From an uncultured Bacilli bacterium (lineage in GTDB: Bacteria; Bacillota_I; Bacilli_A; RF39; UBA660), in NCBI GenBank assembly GCA_944358305.1, contig CALVQK010000002.1, positions 51,526-115,525 on the forward strand: a stretch of 64,000 nt of DNA, read 5' to 3'. The translations under genes were made by a program, and so were the position numbers. Below the pieces are notes generated by a model. That model did no database searches, was not told the origin of the DNA, and worked only from the letters and a program-made list of their open reading frames with translations. Shown here one piece after another: positions 15,458 through 24,271 of this stretch (positions are counted from its first letter, which is position 1; each line of letters opens with the position of its first letter).

Positions 15458-16711
15458 TTATATTTCTTTTAATTCTAAATCAGCGCCTACACCAATTAAT
15501 TTTTCAACAATATTTTCATATCCTCTTAAAATGTGTTCAACATTAGTAATTTTAGTAGTACCACTTGCCATTAGACCAGCAATTACTAAAGATGCTCCTG
15601 CTCTAAGGTCAGTAGCGACTACATCTGTTCCTGTTAATTTTGTAGGACCAATAATAGTAGAGGTTTGGTTTTTTACTCTTATATCTGCACCCATTTGATT
15701 TAAGTATGGTATATGCATAAAACGATTTTCATAGATTGTTTCTTCTATTTTACTTCTGCCATTACACATTGTTAGCAGTGGAGTCAATGGTTGCTGTAAG
15801 TCTGTAGCAAAACCTGGATATGTTTGGGTTTTAACATTTACAGACTTATAGGAATCACCACTACTTACGATTATATAATCTGTTCCTATATCAAGAAAAA
15901 CTCCCATTTCCTCTAATTTGCTTGTTAAAGCTTCTATATGTTCAGGAATTATATTAGATATTTTTAAATTATTACCAATAGCAGCGCCTAATATTACATA
16001 AGTTCCAGCTTCTATTCTATCAGGTATTACTTCATGGAAACATTTTCCAAGACGTTCAACTCCTGTTATTTCAATACTACTAGTTCCTGCTCCTCTTATT
16101 TTAGCGCCCATGTTATTTAAAAGAGTAGCAACATTGACAATTTCAGGTTCTTTAGCAGCATTGTCTATAATTGTTGTTCCTTTTGCTAGGACTGCTGCTA
16201 ACATGATATTGATAGTTGCACCTACACTAGCAAAGTCTAAATAAATGTTAGCACCTTTTAATTCTTTAGCTTCGACAGTATAAATATTTTCTTTATTAGT
16301 TACAGTAGCCCCTAAAGCTTCAAAACCTTTAAGATGAAGATTAATAGGTCTAGCACCAATTGAACAGCCACCAGGTAAAGCCATAGTTACTTTTTTATAT
16401 TTTCCTAATAATGCTCCCATGAAATAGTATGAAGCTCTTAACTTTTTAGTATACATACTAGGTATTTCTTTATTTTCCATGTTAGATGGATTAATAACTA
16501 GACTTTCAGTTGCTCTTTTTACATCAACATTTAAAAACTCTAGTATTTCACAAAGAGCGGCTGTATCAGTAATATCTGGTACATTACAAACTGTTACTTC
16601 TTCACTTGATAAAATAGCCGCTGGTATTAATGCTACAACACTATTTTTAGCCCCACTTATTCTTATTGTTCCAGAAAGAGGATTACCTCCTTTTATTTCA
16701 AGTACTTTCAT
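15458..16711 (-). CDS. murA: UDP-N-acetylglucosamine 1-carboxyvinyltransferase
   Basis: MurA adds enolpyruvate to UDP-GlcNAc, the first committed step of peptidoglycan synthesis. At 417 residues it has the standard length. Lys22-Asn23 lie in SGAKNSVVALIPAA, and Cys116 (GGCSIGARP), the residue attacked by fosfomycin, is retained. DLQQPLTPLL and ATDLRAGASLVIAGL are the other family blocks. Location next to fba matches the Bacillus murAB (murZ) site rather than murAA, so a second murA may exist elsewhere. It is read after fba on the same strand with a 41-base gap. Confidence 0.97.
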   Translation of the reverse strand: MKVLEIKGGNPLSGTIRISGAKNSVVALIPAAILSSEEVTVCNVPDITDTAALCEILEFLNVDVKRATESLVINPSNMENKEIPSMYTKKLRASYYFMGALLGKYKKVTMALPGGCSIGARPINLHLKGFEALGATVTNKENIYTVEAKELKGANIYLDFASVGATINIMLAAVLAKGTTIIDNAAKEPEIVNVATLLNNMGAKIRGAGTSSIEITGVERLGKCFHEVIPDRIEAGTYVILGAAIGNNLKISNIIPEHIEALTSKLEEMGVFLDIGTDYIIVSSGDSYKSVNVKTQTYPGFATDLQQPLTPLLTMCNGRSKIEETIYENRFMHIPYLNQMGADIRVKNQTSTIIGPTKLTGTDVVATDLRAGASLVIAGLMASGTTKITNVEHILRGYENIVEKLIGVGADLELKEI

Positions 16712-16752
16712 AGTTAATCACAAACCTCTCTTCATTATATTATATTACTTTT

Positions 16753-17610
16753 TTAGTTTTTGGAACTAATATGATTTGGGTTAAAAACATCTACAAGTTC
16801 ATTTATTTTATCTTTCATAGAAGCTTCACCACTTCCTATTACTTTTCTTGGATCATAAACACTAGGATTTTCTTTTATAAAGTCTACTACAGCTTTGTGC
16901 CAAGTTACTTGTAATTCTGTATTTATATTTATTTTACTAATTCCACAACTTATAGCTTTTTTTATCATATCATAAGGAATACCTGTTCCACCATGTAGAA
17001 CTAGAGGAATAGATAAAGTTTCATTTATCTTCCCCATTCTCTCAAAGTCAAGATTTGGTTCTCCTTTATAAAGTCCGTGAACAGAGCCTAAAGCAGGTGC
17101 TAGAGCATCTATTCCTGTTTTAGATATTTCTATACAGTCTTCTAATGTTGCTCTAAAGACATCGCCATAGACATTATCTTCAGTGCCACCAACATGACCT
17201 ACTTCTGCTTCTACAGATACACCTTTAGAATGAGCATAATCTACTACTTCTTTAGTTATTTTTTTATTAGTTTCTAAATCATATTTACTAGCGTCAATCA
17301 TAACACTAGAAAAGCCAGCGTCAATTGCTTCTTTACAACTTTCAAAACTACTTCCATGGTCTAAGTGTAAACATACAGGAATAGTTATATTTAAATCTTT
17401 AATTAGGCCTTCTACCATACATCTAACAGCATAAAAGCCGCCCATATATTTTTTGGCACCTTCACTAACTCCTAATATTACAGGTAAATTTTCTTCTTGC
17501 ATTTTTTCTAAAATATATTTAGTCCATTCTAAGTTATTAATATTAAAATGAGGAACTGCATATTTATTTTCTTTGGCATCTTTTAACATTTCATTAAAAT
17601 TTACTAACAC
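16753..17610 (-). CDS. fba: Class II fructose-bisphosphate aldolase
   Basis: The zinc-dependent aldolase splits fructose-1,6-bisphosphate in glycolysis. I take the GTG at 17608-17610, eight bases past AAGGTGAT, giving 285 residues, the family norm; upstream ATGs add an unlikely tail. [16 protein letters not shown] carries the catalytic Asp and a zinc His, EAEVGHVGG and VLHGGTGI further family sites. The order fba-murA is that of Bacillus. A tagatose-bisphosphate or other ketose-bisphosphate aldolase of the same class is possible but the context favours glycolysis. Confidence 0.95.
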   Translation of the reverse strand: MLVNFNEMLKDAKENKYAVPHFNINNLEWTKYILEKMQEENLPVILGVSEGAKKYMGGFYAVRCMVEGLIKDLNITIPVCLHLDHGSSFESCKEAIDAGFSSVMIDASKYDLETNKKITKEVVDYAHSKGVSVEAEVGHVGGTEDNVYGDVFRATLEDCIEISKTGIDALAPALGSVHGLYKGEPNLDFERMGKINETLSIPLVLHGGTGIPYDMIKKAISCGISKININTELQVTWHKAVVDFIKENPSVYDPRKVIGSGEASMKDKINELVDVFNPNHISSKN

Positions 17611-17695
17611 TATTATCACCTTCATATATATCATAAGCAATTATGTAGGGTTTGTCAAAAGAAAAAGAAAGATGTTTCTTCCTTCTTAATCTTTA

Positions 17696-17983
17696 TTATT
17701 CACAATTTCCAGTTGTATTATTGCTAAAATATCTACTGAATTCTTCTATATACGCATCAATACCAATTTGTTCAGCATATTCTTTTTGACCATCTAAATC
17801 ATAAGATATACCATTAGCAGTATAGCCAGTTATAGTTTTATCATTATACATAATAGTTATGTTTCCCTCTTCTGATTTGCATACCAGCTTTTCTGATGTT
17901 GAAGAAACAAAAACAAATATAATTATTACAATAACAACTATTGCTACTACTATTCCGCCAATAACCATTAAAACTTTTTTCAT
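17696..17983 (-). CDS. Short membrane-anchored extracytoplasmic protein
   Basis: The start at the ATG 17981-17983 gives 95 residues; the ribosome site is weak (AGCAGGTAA) and an upstream start would add 11 residues. Residues about 4-30 form one strong membrane helix rich in Ile and Val; the rest (from LVCKSEEGNITIMY) is a small outside domain with two cysteines at its ends (LVCKS and GNCE) that could form a disulphide. The domain looks like a short beta-rich unit with TITGYTANGISYDLDG. I recognise no family. It lies between fba and the mntP-spoIIR block. Confidence 0.5.
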   Translation of the reverse strand: MKKVLMVIGGIVVAIVVIVIIIFVFVSSTSEKLVCKSEEGNITIMYNDKTITGYTANGISYDLDGQKEYAEQIGIDAYIEEFSRYFSNNTTGNCE

Positions 17984-18032
17984 TATATTACCTGCTTTCT
18001 TTAATAAGAATAGCATATTTTATTTTATTCGT

Positions 18033-18061
18033 AAAATAAAAGAAGCATTATTTTGCCTCTT
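18033..18061 (-). terminator. Terminator overlapping a small ORF
   Basis: AAGAAGCA (18040-18047) pairs with TGCCTCTT (18054-18061) with one GU pair, then TTTTATTTTA on minus. It ends the transcript coming from mntP. Confidence 0.65.
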
Positions 18062-18158
18062 TTACTAGTGGGTTTACAGTATGAAATCTTAATGGAAGTA
18101 TTTCTTTTTTCATAATTTCTTCCATTTCTTCATCTGAAATCATTCTTTTTGCTTTCAT
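18048..18158 (-). CDS. Possible 36-residue charged small protein
   Basis: An ATG at 18156-18158 with GGTGAAG before it opens a frame of 36 residues (MKAKRMISDEEMEEIMKKEI and a C-terminal HTVNPLVKEAK). It is highly charged, probably one helix, and is close behind mntP. Its stop lies inside the terminator hairpin. A short frame can arise by chance, but the clean start context and in-operon position favour a real gene. No family recognised. Confidence 0.45.
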   Translation of the reverse strand: MKAKRMISDEEMEEIMKKEILPLRFHTVNPLVKEAK

Positions 18159-18198
18159 AAAACTTCACCCAATTATAGTTTTTACAAAATTTTATTTT

Positions 18199-18735
18199 TT
18201 ATTCTAAAAAATAACCAATCGCTAAAATTAATAATAGGATACTTCCAATAATATTAGCAATTTTACCAAATTTTGAAGTTAAAAACTTACCTATATTAAG
18301 TCCTAAAAAAGTAAAGATAAAACTTGTAATAGCAAATATTGTTCCTGCTAAGATAATATTTTCATTATGCGTTCCTAAAGCTATACCAACAGAGAAACTA
18401 TCTATACTAACACTAAAACCAAAAAGAAAAGCATTTAATAAATTTTTAAAATCTTTTTTCTCTTCATCTAGCTCTTTTATATTAAGTAACATTTCTATAC
18501 TTAAAACAGTAAAGATTATTCCTACTAAAATATCAGGATTACTTATTATATGATGAACAATAAATAGTCCTAATATACTTCCTAAAAGAGGCATTAAAAA
18601 GTGAAATATGCCTACTGTTATACTTAAAAAGTTTTTTATTTTTTTTGATAAGTTTAAAGTACCATATACGATGGATAAAGAAAAGGCATCCATACTTAGT
18701 CCTATTGCTAGAATTAATAACTGTAAAATATCCAA
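18199..18735 (-). CDS. mntP: MntP/YtaF-like membrane protein (DUF204)
   Basis: The roughly 180-residue protein has six hydrophobic segments and the two family repeats with conserved Asp: LSMDAFSLSIVYG in helix 1 and VSIDSFSVGIALG in the second half. MntP exports manganese in E. coli; the related YtaF is a sporulation membrane protein in Bacillus. The gene sits directly below spoIIR, as ywlD/mntP does near spoIIR in Bacillus, which favours MntP. I use a TTG start at 18733-18735, preceded by TAGGTGAT; a GTG nine bases earlier overlaps that site. Confidence 0.8.
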   Translation of the reverse strand: MDILQLLILAIGLSMDAFSLSIVYGTLNLSKKIKNFLSITVGIFHFLMPLLGSILGLFIVHHIISNPDILVGIIFTVLSIEMLLNIKELDEEKKDFKNLLNAFLFGFSVSIDSFSVGIALGTHNENIILAGTIFAITSFIFTFLGLNIGKFLTSKFGKIANIIGSILLLILAIGYFLE

Positions 18736-18778
18736 AGCAATCACCTATCAAAATTTTATTCAGATAAGTGGATTTTTA

Positions 18779-19306
18779 TTATAGGTATTTGTCTATCATC
18801 TCTTTAACAAATGATTTGTATTCTACTTCATCAGTATTATTATTCTCTCCTTCCATTAAACATAAAGGAGGAAATAATACACACCACCAGTTTTCACCAT
18901 TACCACTTCCAAGGGTTACAACTAAAGATTCATAATACCCTTCTTCATAGATAACGCCTTTATAGTTTTTTTCAGGAAAATAATTAAGTCCATAATTTAC
19001 TTTATAGCTCGTATTTATTTTATTTGTTAATAGTGTTCTTTCTATCAAGTCTTCAAAATGATTTTTGTTTCCTTTTAATATTTCTCTTGTTTCTTCAATA
19101 CTGTTACTATTTTCTAAAAGTTTTGTTAGATCATTTTCAAGAGCATCTTTTACTAATGTTTTAGTCTTTTGATCTTCCTCATTATTTGATTCTGCTACTA
19201 CTCTAAATCTAATCGCTTCATCTGGTATTATTATCTCATCACTTTCTTTATTTAAATTAGGTATAAATACTAAGATTAAACTAGCTAAGATTAAATATTT
19301 TTTCAT
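18779..19306 (-). CDS. spoIIR: Stage II sporulation protein R
   Basis: SpoIIR is the forespore signal that triggers SpoIIGA to process pro-SigE. The 175-residue protein starts with a hydrophobic segment (ILASLILVFIPNL), followed by the family signature region IPDEAIRFRVVAESN plus EEDQKTKTLVKDAL and, near 135-150, a glycine- and tryptophan-rich LGSGNGENWWCVLFPPLCL. The gene follows prfA-prmC in the same order as in Bacillus. It is the strongest single sporulation marker in the window and depends in relatives on SigF; I do not see a clear SigF promoter. Confidence 0.93.
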   Translation of the reverse strand: MKKYLILASLILVFIPNLNKESDEIIIPDEAIRFRVVAESNNEEDQKTKTLVKDALENDLTKLLENSNSIEETREILKGNKNHFEDLIERTLLTNKINTSYKVNYGLNYFPEKNYKGVIYEEGYYESLVVTLGSGNGENWWCVLFPPLCLMEGENNNTDEVEYKSFVKEMIDKYL

Positions 19307-19357
19307 ATAAAAATATCACCCTTTCTACACTTAATTAATGAGTGATATTTTGTATTT

Positions 19358-20185
19358 TTAATCAATATTTTTTTCGACAAAAAGCATTCTATCTTTATCG
19401 CTTAAGTCTTTTTTAATAGTTACTTTGCTGTTAGGAATAGTATCTTTTATTAATTCTTTTAAATCTCTTCCTTCAAGATAGCCTATTTCAAAAGCGATTA
19501 AGTAATCATCTTTTAAATATTTATTTATATCTTTTAATATTTTTCTATAACAGTCTAGTCCATCAACACCACCATATAAGGCTAAAGCTGGTTCATTATT
19601 TTTAACTATTTCTTCTATTTCCTCATCAGTTTTAATATATGGGGGATTAGATACTATAACATCATACTTATCTACTTTAACATTACTAAACCAATCACTT
19701 TTTATAAAGTTAACATCTAAATTTAGATTGCTAGCATTTTCTCTTGCTACTTGTAAAGCTTCATCACTAATATCTGCCAAAATAATATCAGCATCTTTAA
19801 AAAAACTCTTTAATGTTAAACCTATAACACCACTACCACATCCTAAATCTAATATTTTAGGATTAGTTATATTTTTCTTTTCAAGATAATTCTTTATATT
19901 TTCAACTAATTCTTCCGTCTCAAATCGTGGTATTAAAACATTTTCATTAACTTTAAACTGCAACCCATAAAAATTAACATGACCTATTACATATTGAATA
20001 GGTCTATTTTCTTTTAGGGCTTTTAAAGATTCTTTATAAAGATTAATAATACTATCATCTACTACTTTATCTAAAATAGTTAATAGTTCTAGGGGGTTAA
20101 CTTCTATGAATGTAGCAAGTAGCATTTTAGCATGAGTACTACTTGTATATTTTTTACCTAAAACAATTAATTCTTCAACTGTCAC
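19358..20185 (-). CDS. prmC: Release factor glutamine methyltransferase
   Basis: PrmC methylates the GGQ glutamine of RF1 and RF2 using S-adenosylmethionine. The 275-residue product has the SAM-binding motif ([15 protein letters not shown], about 110-125) and the catalytic NPPY (VSNPPYIKT), and the N-terminal helical domain is normal. It overlaps prfA by 11 bases, so translation is coupled to its own substrate's gene. The gene is followed by spoIIR. Confidence 0.97.
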   Translation of the reverse strand: MTVEELIVLGKKYTSSTHAKMLLATFIEVNPLELLTILDKVVDDSIINLYKESLKALKENRPIQYVIGHVNFYGLQFKVNENVLIPRFETEELVENIKNYLEKKNITNPKILDLGCGSGVIGLTLKSFFKDADIILADISDEALQVARENASNLNLDVNFIKSDWFSNVKVDKYDVIVSNPPYIKTDEEIEEIVKNNEPALALYGGVDGLDCYRKILKDINKYLKDDYLIAFEIGYLEGRDLKELIKDTIPNSKVTIKKDLSDKDRMLFVEKNID

Positions 20186-21242
20186 TTTCTTCTCCTGCTA
20201 ACTTTCTTCTTTGATCTTCCATTGTTAAAGCTTCTATTATCTCCTCTAAATCTCCATTCATAACTCTATCTAAGTTATTAGTTGTATAACCAATACGATG
20301 ATCAGTTACTCTATTTTGAGGATAGTTATAAGTTCTTATTTTTTCAGCTCTATCTCCTGTACCTATTTTATTTCGGCGAGACTCACCTAATTCTTCTTCC
20401 TTTCGTCTTAACTCTTGTTCATAAAGTCTTGCTTTCAACACTTTCATAGCTTGTTCTTTATTTTGAATTTGACTTCTTTCATTTTGACAAGTAACGACAG
20501 TATTAGTTGGTAAGTGGGTGATACGAACAGCACTATCTGTTGTATTTACTCCTTGTCCACCACAACCAGATGATCTATAAATATCTATTCTAAGATCTTG
20601 AGGATTAATTTCGATATTAACATCTTCTGCTTCTGGCATTACAAGTACTGTTGCTGTTGAAGTTTGAATTCTACCATTGCTTTCAGTAACAGGGATTCTT
20701 TGAACTCTATGAGATCCACTTTCATATTTAAGTTTAGAGTAAGCACCAGTTCCTTTAACCATAAATTCTACTTGACTAAAACCACCTGCTGTTCCTTCTT
20801 CAGCATTGATTAATTCTGTTTTAAAACCAACTTTATCAGCATATTTAGAATACATTCTATAAAGGTCCCCTGCAAAAATATTAGCTTCATCTCCTCCAGC
20901 TGCTCCTCTTATTTCGACAATAACATTTTTACTATCATTAGGATCTTTTGGTATTAAAAGTATTTCTAAATCATGTTCTAACTTTTCTTTTTTTTCTTCT
21001 AAATCCTTCAACTCTTCTTTAGCAATGTCTTTTAATTCATCATCTTTTAACATTTCTTTAGTCTCAGGAATAGCTTCTAAAACCTTCTTATATTCACGAT
21101 ATACTGTTACTATTTCTTCAAGTTCTGACATTTCTTTTGATAATTCTCTTGTTTTATTAATATCCTTTAAAACTTCTTCACTCATTAGTTCTTTTTGCAA
21201 GTCCATATATTTCTTCTCGGTAGCTTCAAGACGTTCTATCAT
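20175..21242 (-). CDS. prfA: Peptide chain release factor 1
   Basis: RF1 releases peptides at TAA and TAG. Its 355 residues have the GGQ loop ([17 protein letters not shown]) and the stop-recognition PxT-type region in the [11 protein letters not shown] segment. A promoter (21270-21298) and a clear start (ATG with AAAGGACTGG before it) are present. With prfB in the same window both release factors are close together. It starts the prfA-prmC-spoIIR operon. Confidence 0.97.
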   Translation of the reverse strand: MIERLEATEKKYMDLQKELMSEEVLKDINKTRELSKEMSELEEIVTVYREYKKVLEAIPETKEMLKDDELKDIAKEELKDLEEKKEKLEHDLEILLIPKDPNDSKNVIVEIRGAAGGDEANIFAGDLYRMYSKYADKVGFKTELINAEEGTAGGFSQVEFMVKGTGAYSKLKYESGSHRVQRIPVTESNGRIQTSTATVLVMPEAEDVNIEINPQDLRIDIYRSSGCGGQGVNTTDSAVRITHLPTNTVVTCQNERSQIQNKEQAMKVLKARLYEQELRRKEEELGESRRNKIGTGDRAEKIRTYNYPQNRVTDHRIGYTTNNLDRVMNGDLEEIIEALTMEDQRRKLAGEESDS

Positions 21243-21269
21243 ATAACCAGTCCTTTCTTTTTCCTTGTA

Positions 21270-21298
21270 ATTATAGCATAGCTTAGCTTTAAATACAA
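21270..21298 (-). promoter_or_regulatory. prfA promoter
   Basis: TTGTAT, 17 bases, TATAAT on the minus strand, about 28 bases before the prfA ATG. Confidence 0.7.
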
Positions 21299-21312
21299 TC
21301 TTTACCTTTACA

Positions 21313-21349
21313 AGTAAAAATCTTGTGTATTATTAACTACAAGATTTTT
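21313..21349 (-). terminator. Terminator after the MFS gene
   Basis: A 10-bp stem, AAAAATCTTG (21316-21325) with CAAGATTTTT (21340-21349), overlaps the stop. It ends the ABC-ABC-MFS transcript. Confidence 0.6.
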
Positions 21350-22530
21350 CTTTCATTATTTCTAAGATATATAAGATATAAGGCAAGGGCAATTTGGACT
21401 AAACCAATTAAAGCAGCAAGGCCAAAGATGTATTTAGACCCAAAAACAAATAAAATTCCTGTTAAATATAATCCTATGGCATTTCCTAAGCTACCAACAA
21501 GTTCTCTAATATTAGAGAATAATAATTGATATTTTGTATCTATTCTATTTAAATAAATGGCATCTGTCTTATTTTCATAGGCAGTTGTTAAAAATAAAGA
21601 AACGGTCATAGCTAGTAAAGTCATCTCTTTAGTTGGGAAAAGAAAAACCAAAAAGTAGCCTAACATTCTAGGACCGAACTTAAGAATAATAGTTAAATAA
21701 TCACTTTTAGGAGTTAATTTCTTTAAAGCTAAAATGCCAAATATATCTGCTAATATGCCCATTAAAAGAAAGTAAAAAGTAGCACTCTTTGATGATATAT
21801 CTAAAATATTAGTTAATATTAGCATTTGCATACCTAAAGCACAGTTATAAGAAATATTACCTATTAAAATATATAGTAAGTATAAATTATCAATTTTATC
21901 TTTTTTTAGGACTTTTAAATAGTCTTTAACACTTATATTTTGGTAATAAACTTTCTCATCAAGCTTAACTTTAGTTAAAAAGATAAAAGCTAAAATTAAA
22001 CAGATTAAAGTAATTAAAAGAAAACTATTATAATTAAAGATATAGTTACCAATAGTAAACCCTAGGAGAGCTCCCCCTAATAAGACACCTAAATCTTGAC
22101 AAATATAAGTTGTTAACTTACGATAACTATAGATTTTATCATCTTTAATAACTCTAGTAATTAAAGGATAAATAGCTAAATAACCTACTGTATAACTAGC
22201 AATATCAAAGATAAAAAGAATTGCTATTAATCTTGTTTCTAAATAATTATAGCCTAGATAAAGAATAAGATAAGAAATTATTCTAATTAATAAAGTTATA
22301 CTTAATAACTTTTTAATATTAGTCATACTTATTTTTAGAGAAATAAATATTATAGAGATAGCTCCAAAGAAAGTAGCAAGACTCATGATTTTACTTATTT
22401 CATTTGAACTTAGACCATTTTCTTCTAACCATAGAAGTCTGAAATTATTCCATAGTCCAAAAGAAATACTAAAGAAAATTATCATTAAGAATATATATTT
22501 CAAGTTTTTATTTTTAATTAGTTCTTTCAT
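21337..22530 (-). CDS. MFS transporter
   Basis: The 397-residue protein is almost entirely hydrophobic, with about 12 membrane helices and the central basic loop typical of the major facilitator fold (KVKLDEKVYYQNISVKDYLKVLK). No specific drug or sugar motif is visible. It begins ten bases after the second ABC gene with AAAGGAGA before the ATG, so it belongs to the same transcript. Role inferred: export or uptake of a small molecule linked to the ABC pair. The hydrophobic make-up is clear; the substrate is not. Confidence 0.7.
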   Translation of the reverse strand: MKELIKNKNLKYIFLMIIFFSISFGLWNNFRLLWLEENGLSSNEISKIMSLATFFGAISIIFISLKISMTNIKKLLSITLLIRIISYLILYLGYNYLETRLIAILFIFDIASYTVGYLAIYPLITRVIKDDKIYSYRKLTTYICQDLGVLLGGALLGFTIGNYIFNYNSFLLITLICLILAFIFLTKVKLDEKVYYQNISVKDYLKVLKKDKIDNLYLLYILIGNISYNCALGMQMLILTNILDISSKSATFYFLLMGILADIFGILALKKLTPKSDYLTIILKFGPRMLGYFLVFLFPTKEMTLLAMTVSLFLTTAYENKTDAIYLNRIDTKYQLLFSNIRELVGSLGNAIGLYLTGILFVFGSKYIFGLAALIGLVQIALALYLIYLRNNERKIL

Positions 22531-22540
22531 TGTTTCTCCT

Positions 22541-24271
22541 TTAATAATTGTTACTACTTATGCTACTACTATCTTTTAAGTTTAAATAATATTTATTATT
22601 TTCTAAAGATTCTAAAGTACCATCTGCTACTTTTCTTCCTTTATCAATAATTATTAAGTGATCTGCTTTATTCATTACTTCTTTTTTATGCGTTATTATT
22701 ATAACGGTATGATCTTTTGATAGTTCTTTAAAGACACTTACTACTTTTTTAGTATTAGCAGCATCTAATGAAGAAGTTACTTCATCAAATAATAATATTT
22801 CGGCATTAGTTAAGATACTTCTAGCAATAGAAAGAAGTTGTTTTAATCTTGTAGAAATGTTAGTGCTATTTTCTTCTAATATTGTATTATAACCTTTAGG
22901 AAGACTTAATATTTCTTCATGTATTCCTAATCTTTTACAGACCTCTTCACACTTTTTAAAATGGGAATCTACTAATGATAAATTATCTCTTATACTCATA
23001 TTAAAGAGAATACTTTTTTGAGTTACAACACTAACATTAGTCTTATAAACATCAAGATTATAATTATAAATATCTTCTTTATCAATTAAAACAACACCAC
23101 TGTCTGGTTTTATTAATCTAAGAATTATATTTAAGATTGTGCTTTTACCACTGCCACTACGCCCAACAATAGCAGTTAATTCATTTGGTTTCACTTTAAA
23201 TGTTACATCTTTTAAAACTTGCTTATTAGAATAAGATGAATAAACATGATTAAATTCTAAAAGACCTTTAATATTATCTTCACCGCTTTTACTAGTTATT
23301 TTCATGTTTTTAGGGTGATAATTTAATAAGTCATAAATTCTTAATACTGATACTCTACATTCAACAACATTTTTTACACAGGTTTGTAGAACATATTTTA
23401 ACTCCTGGTTTAACATGGTAAAGTAACCTATTACTAAAACTATCTTATCTACTGTGTAGGCATTTTGAAATAATAAAAATAGAGTTACAGCATAAATACT
23501 TACTTCTCCTAAATCTAATATTAATTGTAAGAAATTAAACTGTATATCGTTATATCTTCTTTTCATTCGATAATTATGACAGAACTTTTTATTTATAGTA
23601 TTAAAATGCTGATAATACTTTTCTTTCATATCATATACTTTCATTTCCTCTAAAGAAGATAATTCTTCTAGGAAAATGCCAGCGATTTTATCTTGATATT
23701 TTCTTTGCTTATTTAAATACTTTACTATTTTTTCGTTAAAGAGCATCATAAAGATAACATAAAGACTAGAAAATAAGAAAACTACAAATCCTACTAATGG
23801 AGAAGTTAAGGCGGTTAGTATTACAATTACAATAATTCTAATAAAACCTATAATAATATCACTTAAGTTATCATTTATGCCAACAACTTTCCAAATATCA
23901 CTTGATGAGGCCTGTAATACTTCATCTATATTTTTATGCTTAGCAAATTCTAAATCATAAGTAGCTAACTTATTAAAAACTTTTTCTTTTAATTTCACAT
24001 AACAATAGTTAGAGTCTAGAGCGCCTCCTTTATAATTCCAATAATAGAATATTACCTTTGCAGAGGCAGAAGCAAAGAAATAAAATATCCATTTTGAAGC
24101 TTCATTATAGTCTCCTAAAGTTAGATATTTGACGATACCTGATGCTGTATACGGTATTAGAATACTGGCAATAACAGCTAGAGCTTTAGAGACAAAAATC
24201 ATTGTATAATAACCTTTATGAGGTTTAATGCAAGACCAATATTTTTTATAGGTATCTATCATTAATTTCAC
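22541..24271 (-). CDS. ABC exporter subunit, signature motif degenerate
   Basis: The 576-residue half-exporter joins an N-terminal membrane domain (about 1-300, six helices) to an ATPase domain: Walker A GRSGSGKST, Q loop VVTQKSILFN, Walker B ILLFDEVTSSLD with the catalytic Glu, H-loop ITHKKEV. Where the signature LSGGQ should be it reads NISTRLKQLLSIARS. Its partner at 24268-25965 carries the complementary defects, so the two form one heterodimer with one working ATP site. The GTG start overlaps the stop of that gene by four bases. Substrate unknown; peptides or drugs are typical. Confidence 0.88.
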   Translation of the reverse strand: MKLMIDTYKKYWSCIKPHKGYYTMIFVSKALAVIASILIPYTASGIVKYLTLGDYNEASKWIFYFFASASAKVIFYYWNYKGGALDSNYCYVKLKEKVFNKLATYDLEFAKHKNIDEVLQASSSDIWKVVGINDNLSDIIIGFIRIIVIVILTALTSPLVGFVVFLFSSLYVIFMMLFNEKIVKYLNKQRKYQDKIAGIFLEELSSLEEMKVYDMKEKYYQHFNTINKKFCHNYRMKRRYNDIQFNFLQLILDLGEVSIYAVTLFLLFQNAYTVDKIVLVIGYFTMLNQELKYVLQTCVKNVVECRVSVLRIYDLLNYHPKNMKITSKSGEDNIKGLLEFNHVYSSYSNKQVLKDVTFKVKPNELTAIVGRSGSGKSTILNIILRLIKPDSGVVLIDKEDIYNYNLDVYKTNVSVVTQKSILFNMSIRDNLSLVDSHFKKCEEVCKRLGIHEEILSLPKGYNTILEENSTNISTRLKQLLSIARSILTNAEILLFDEVTSSLDAANTKKVVSVFKELSKDHTVIIITHKKEVMNKADHLIIIDKGRKVADGTLESLENNKYYLNLKDSSSISSNNY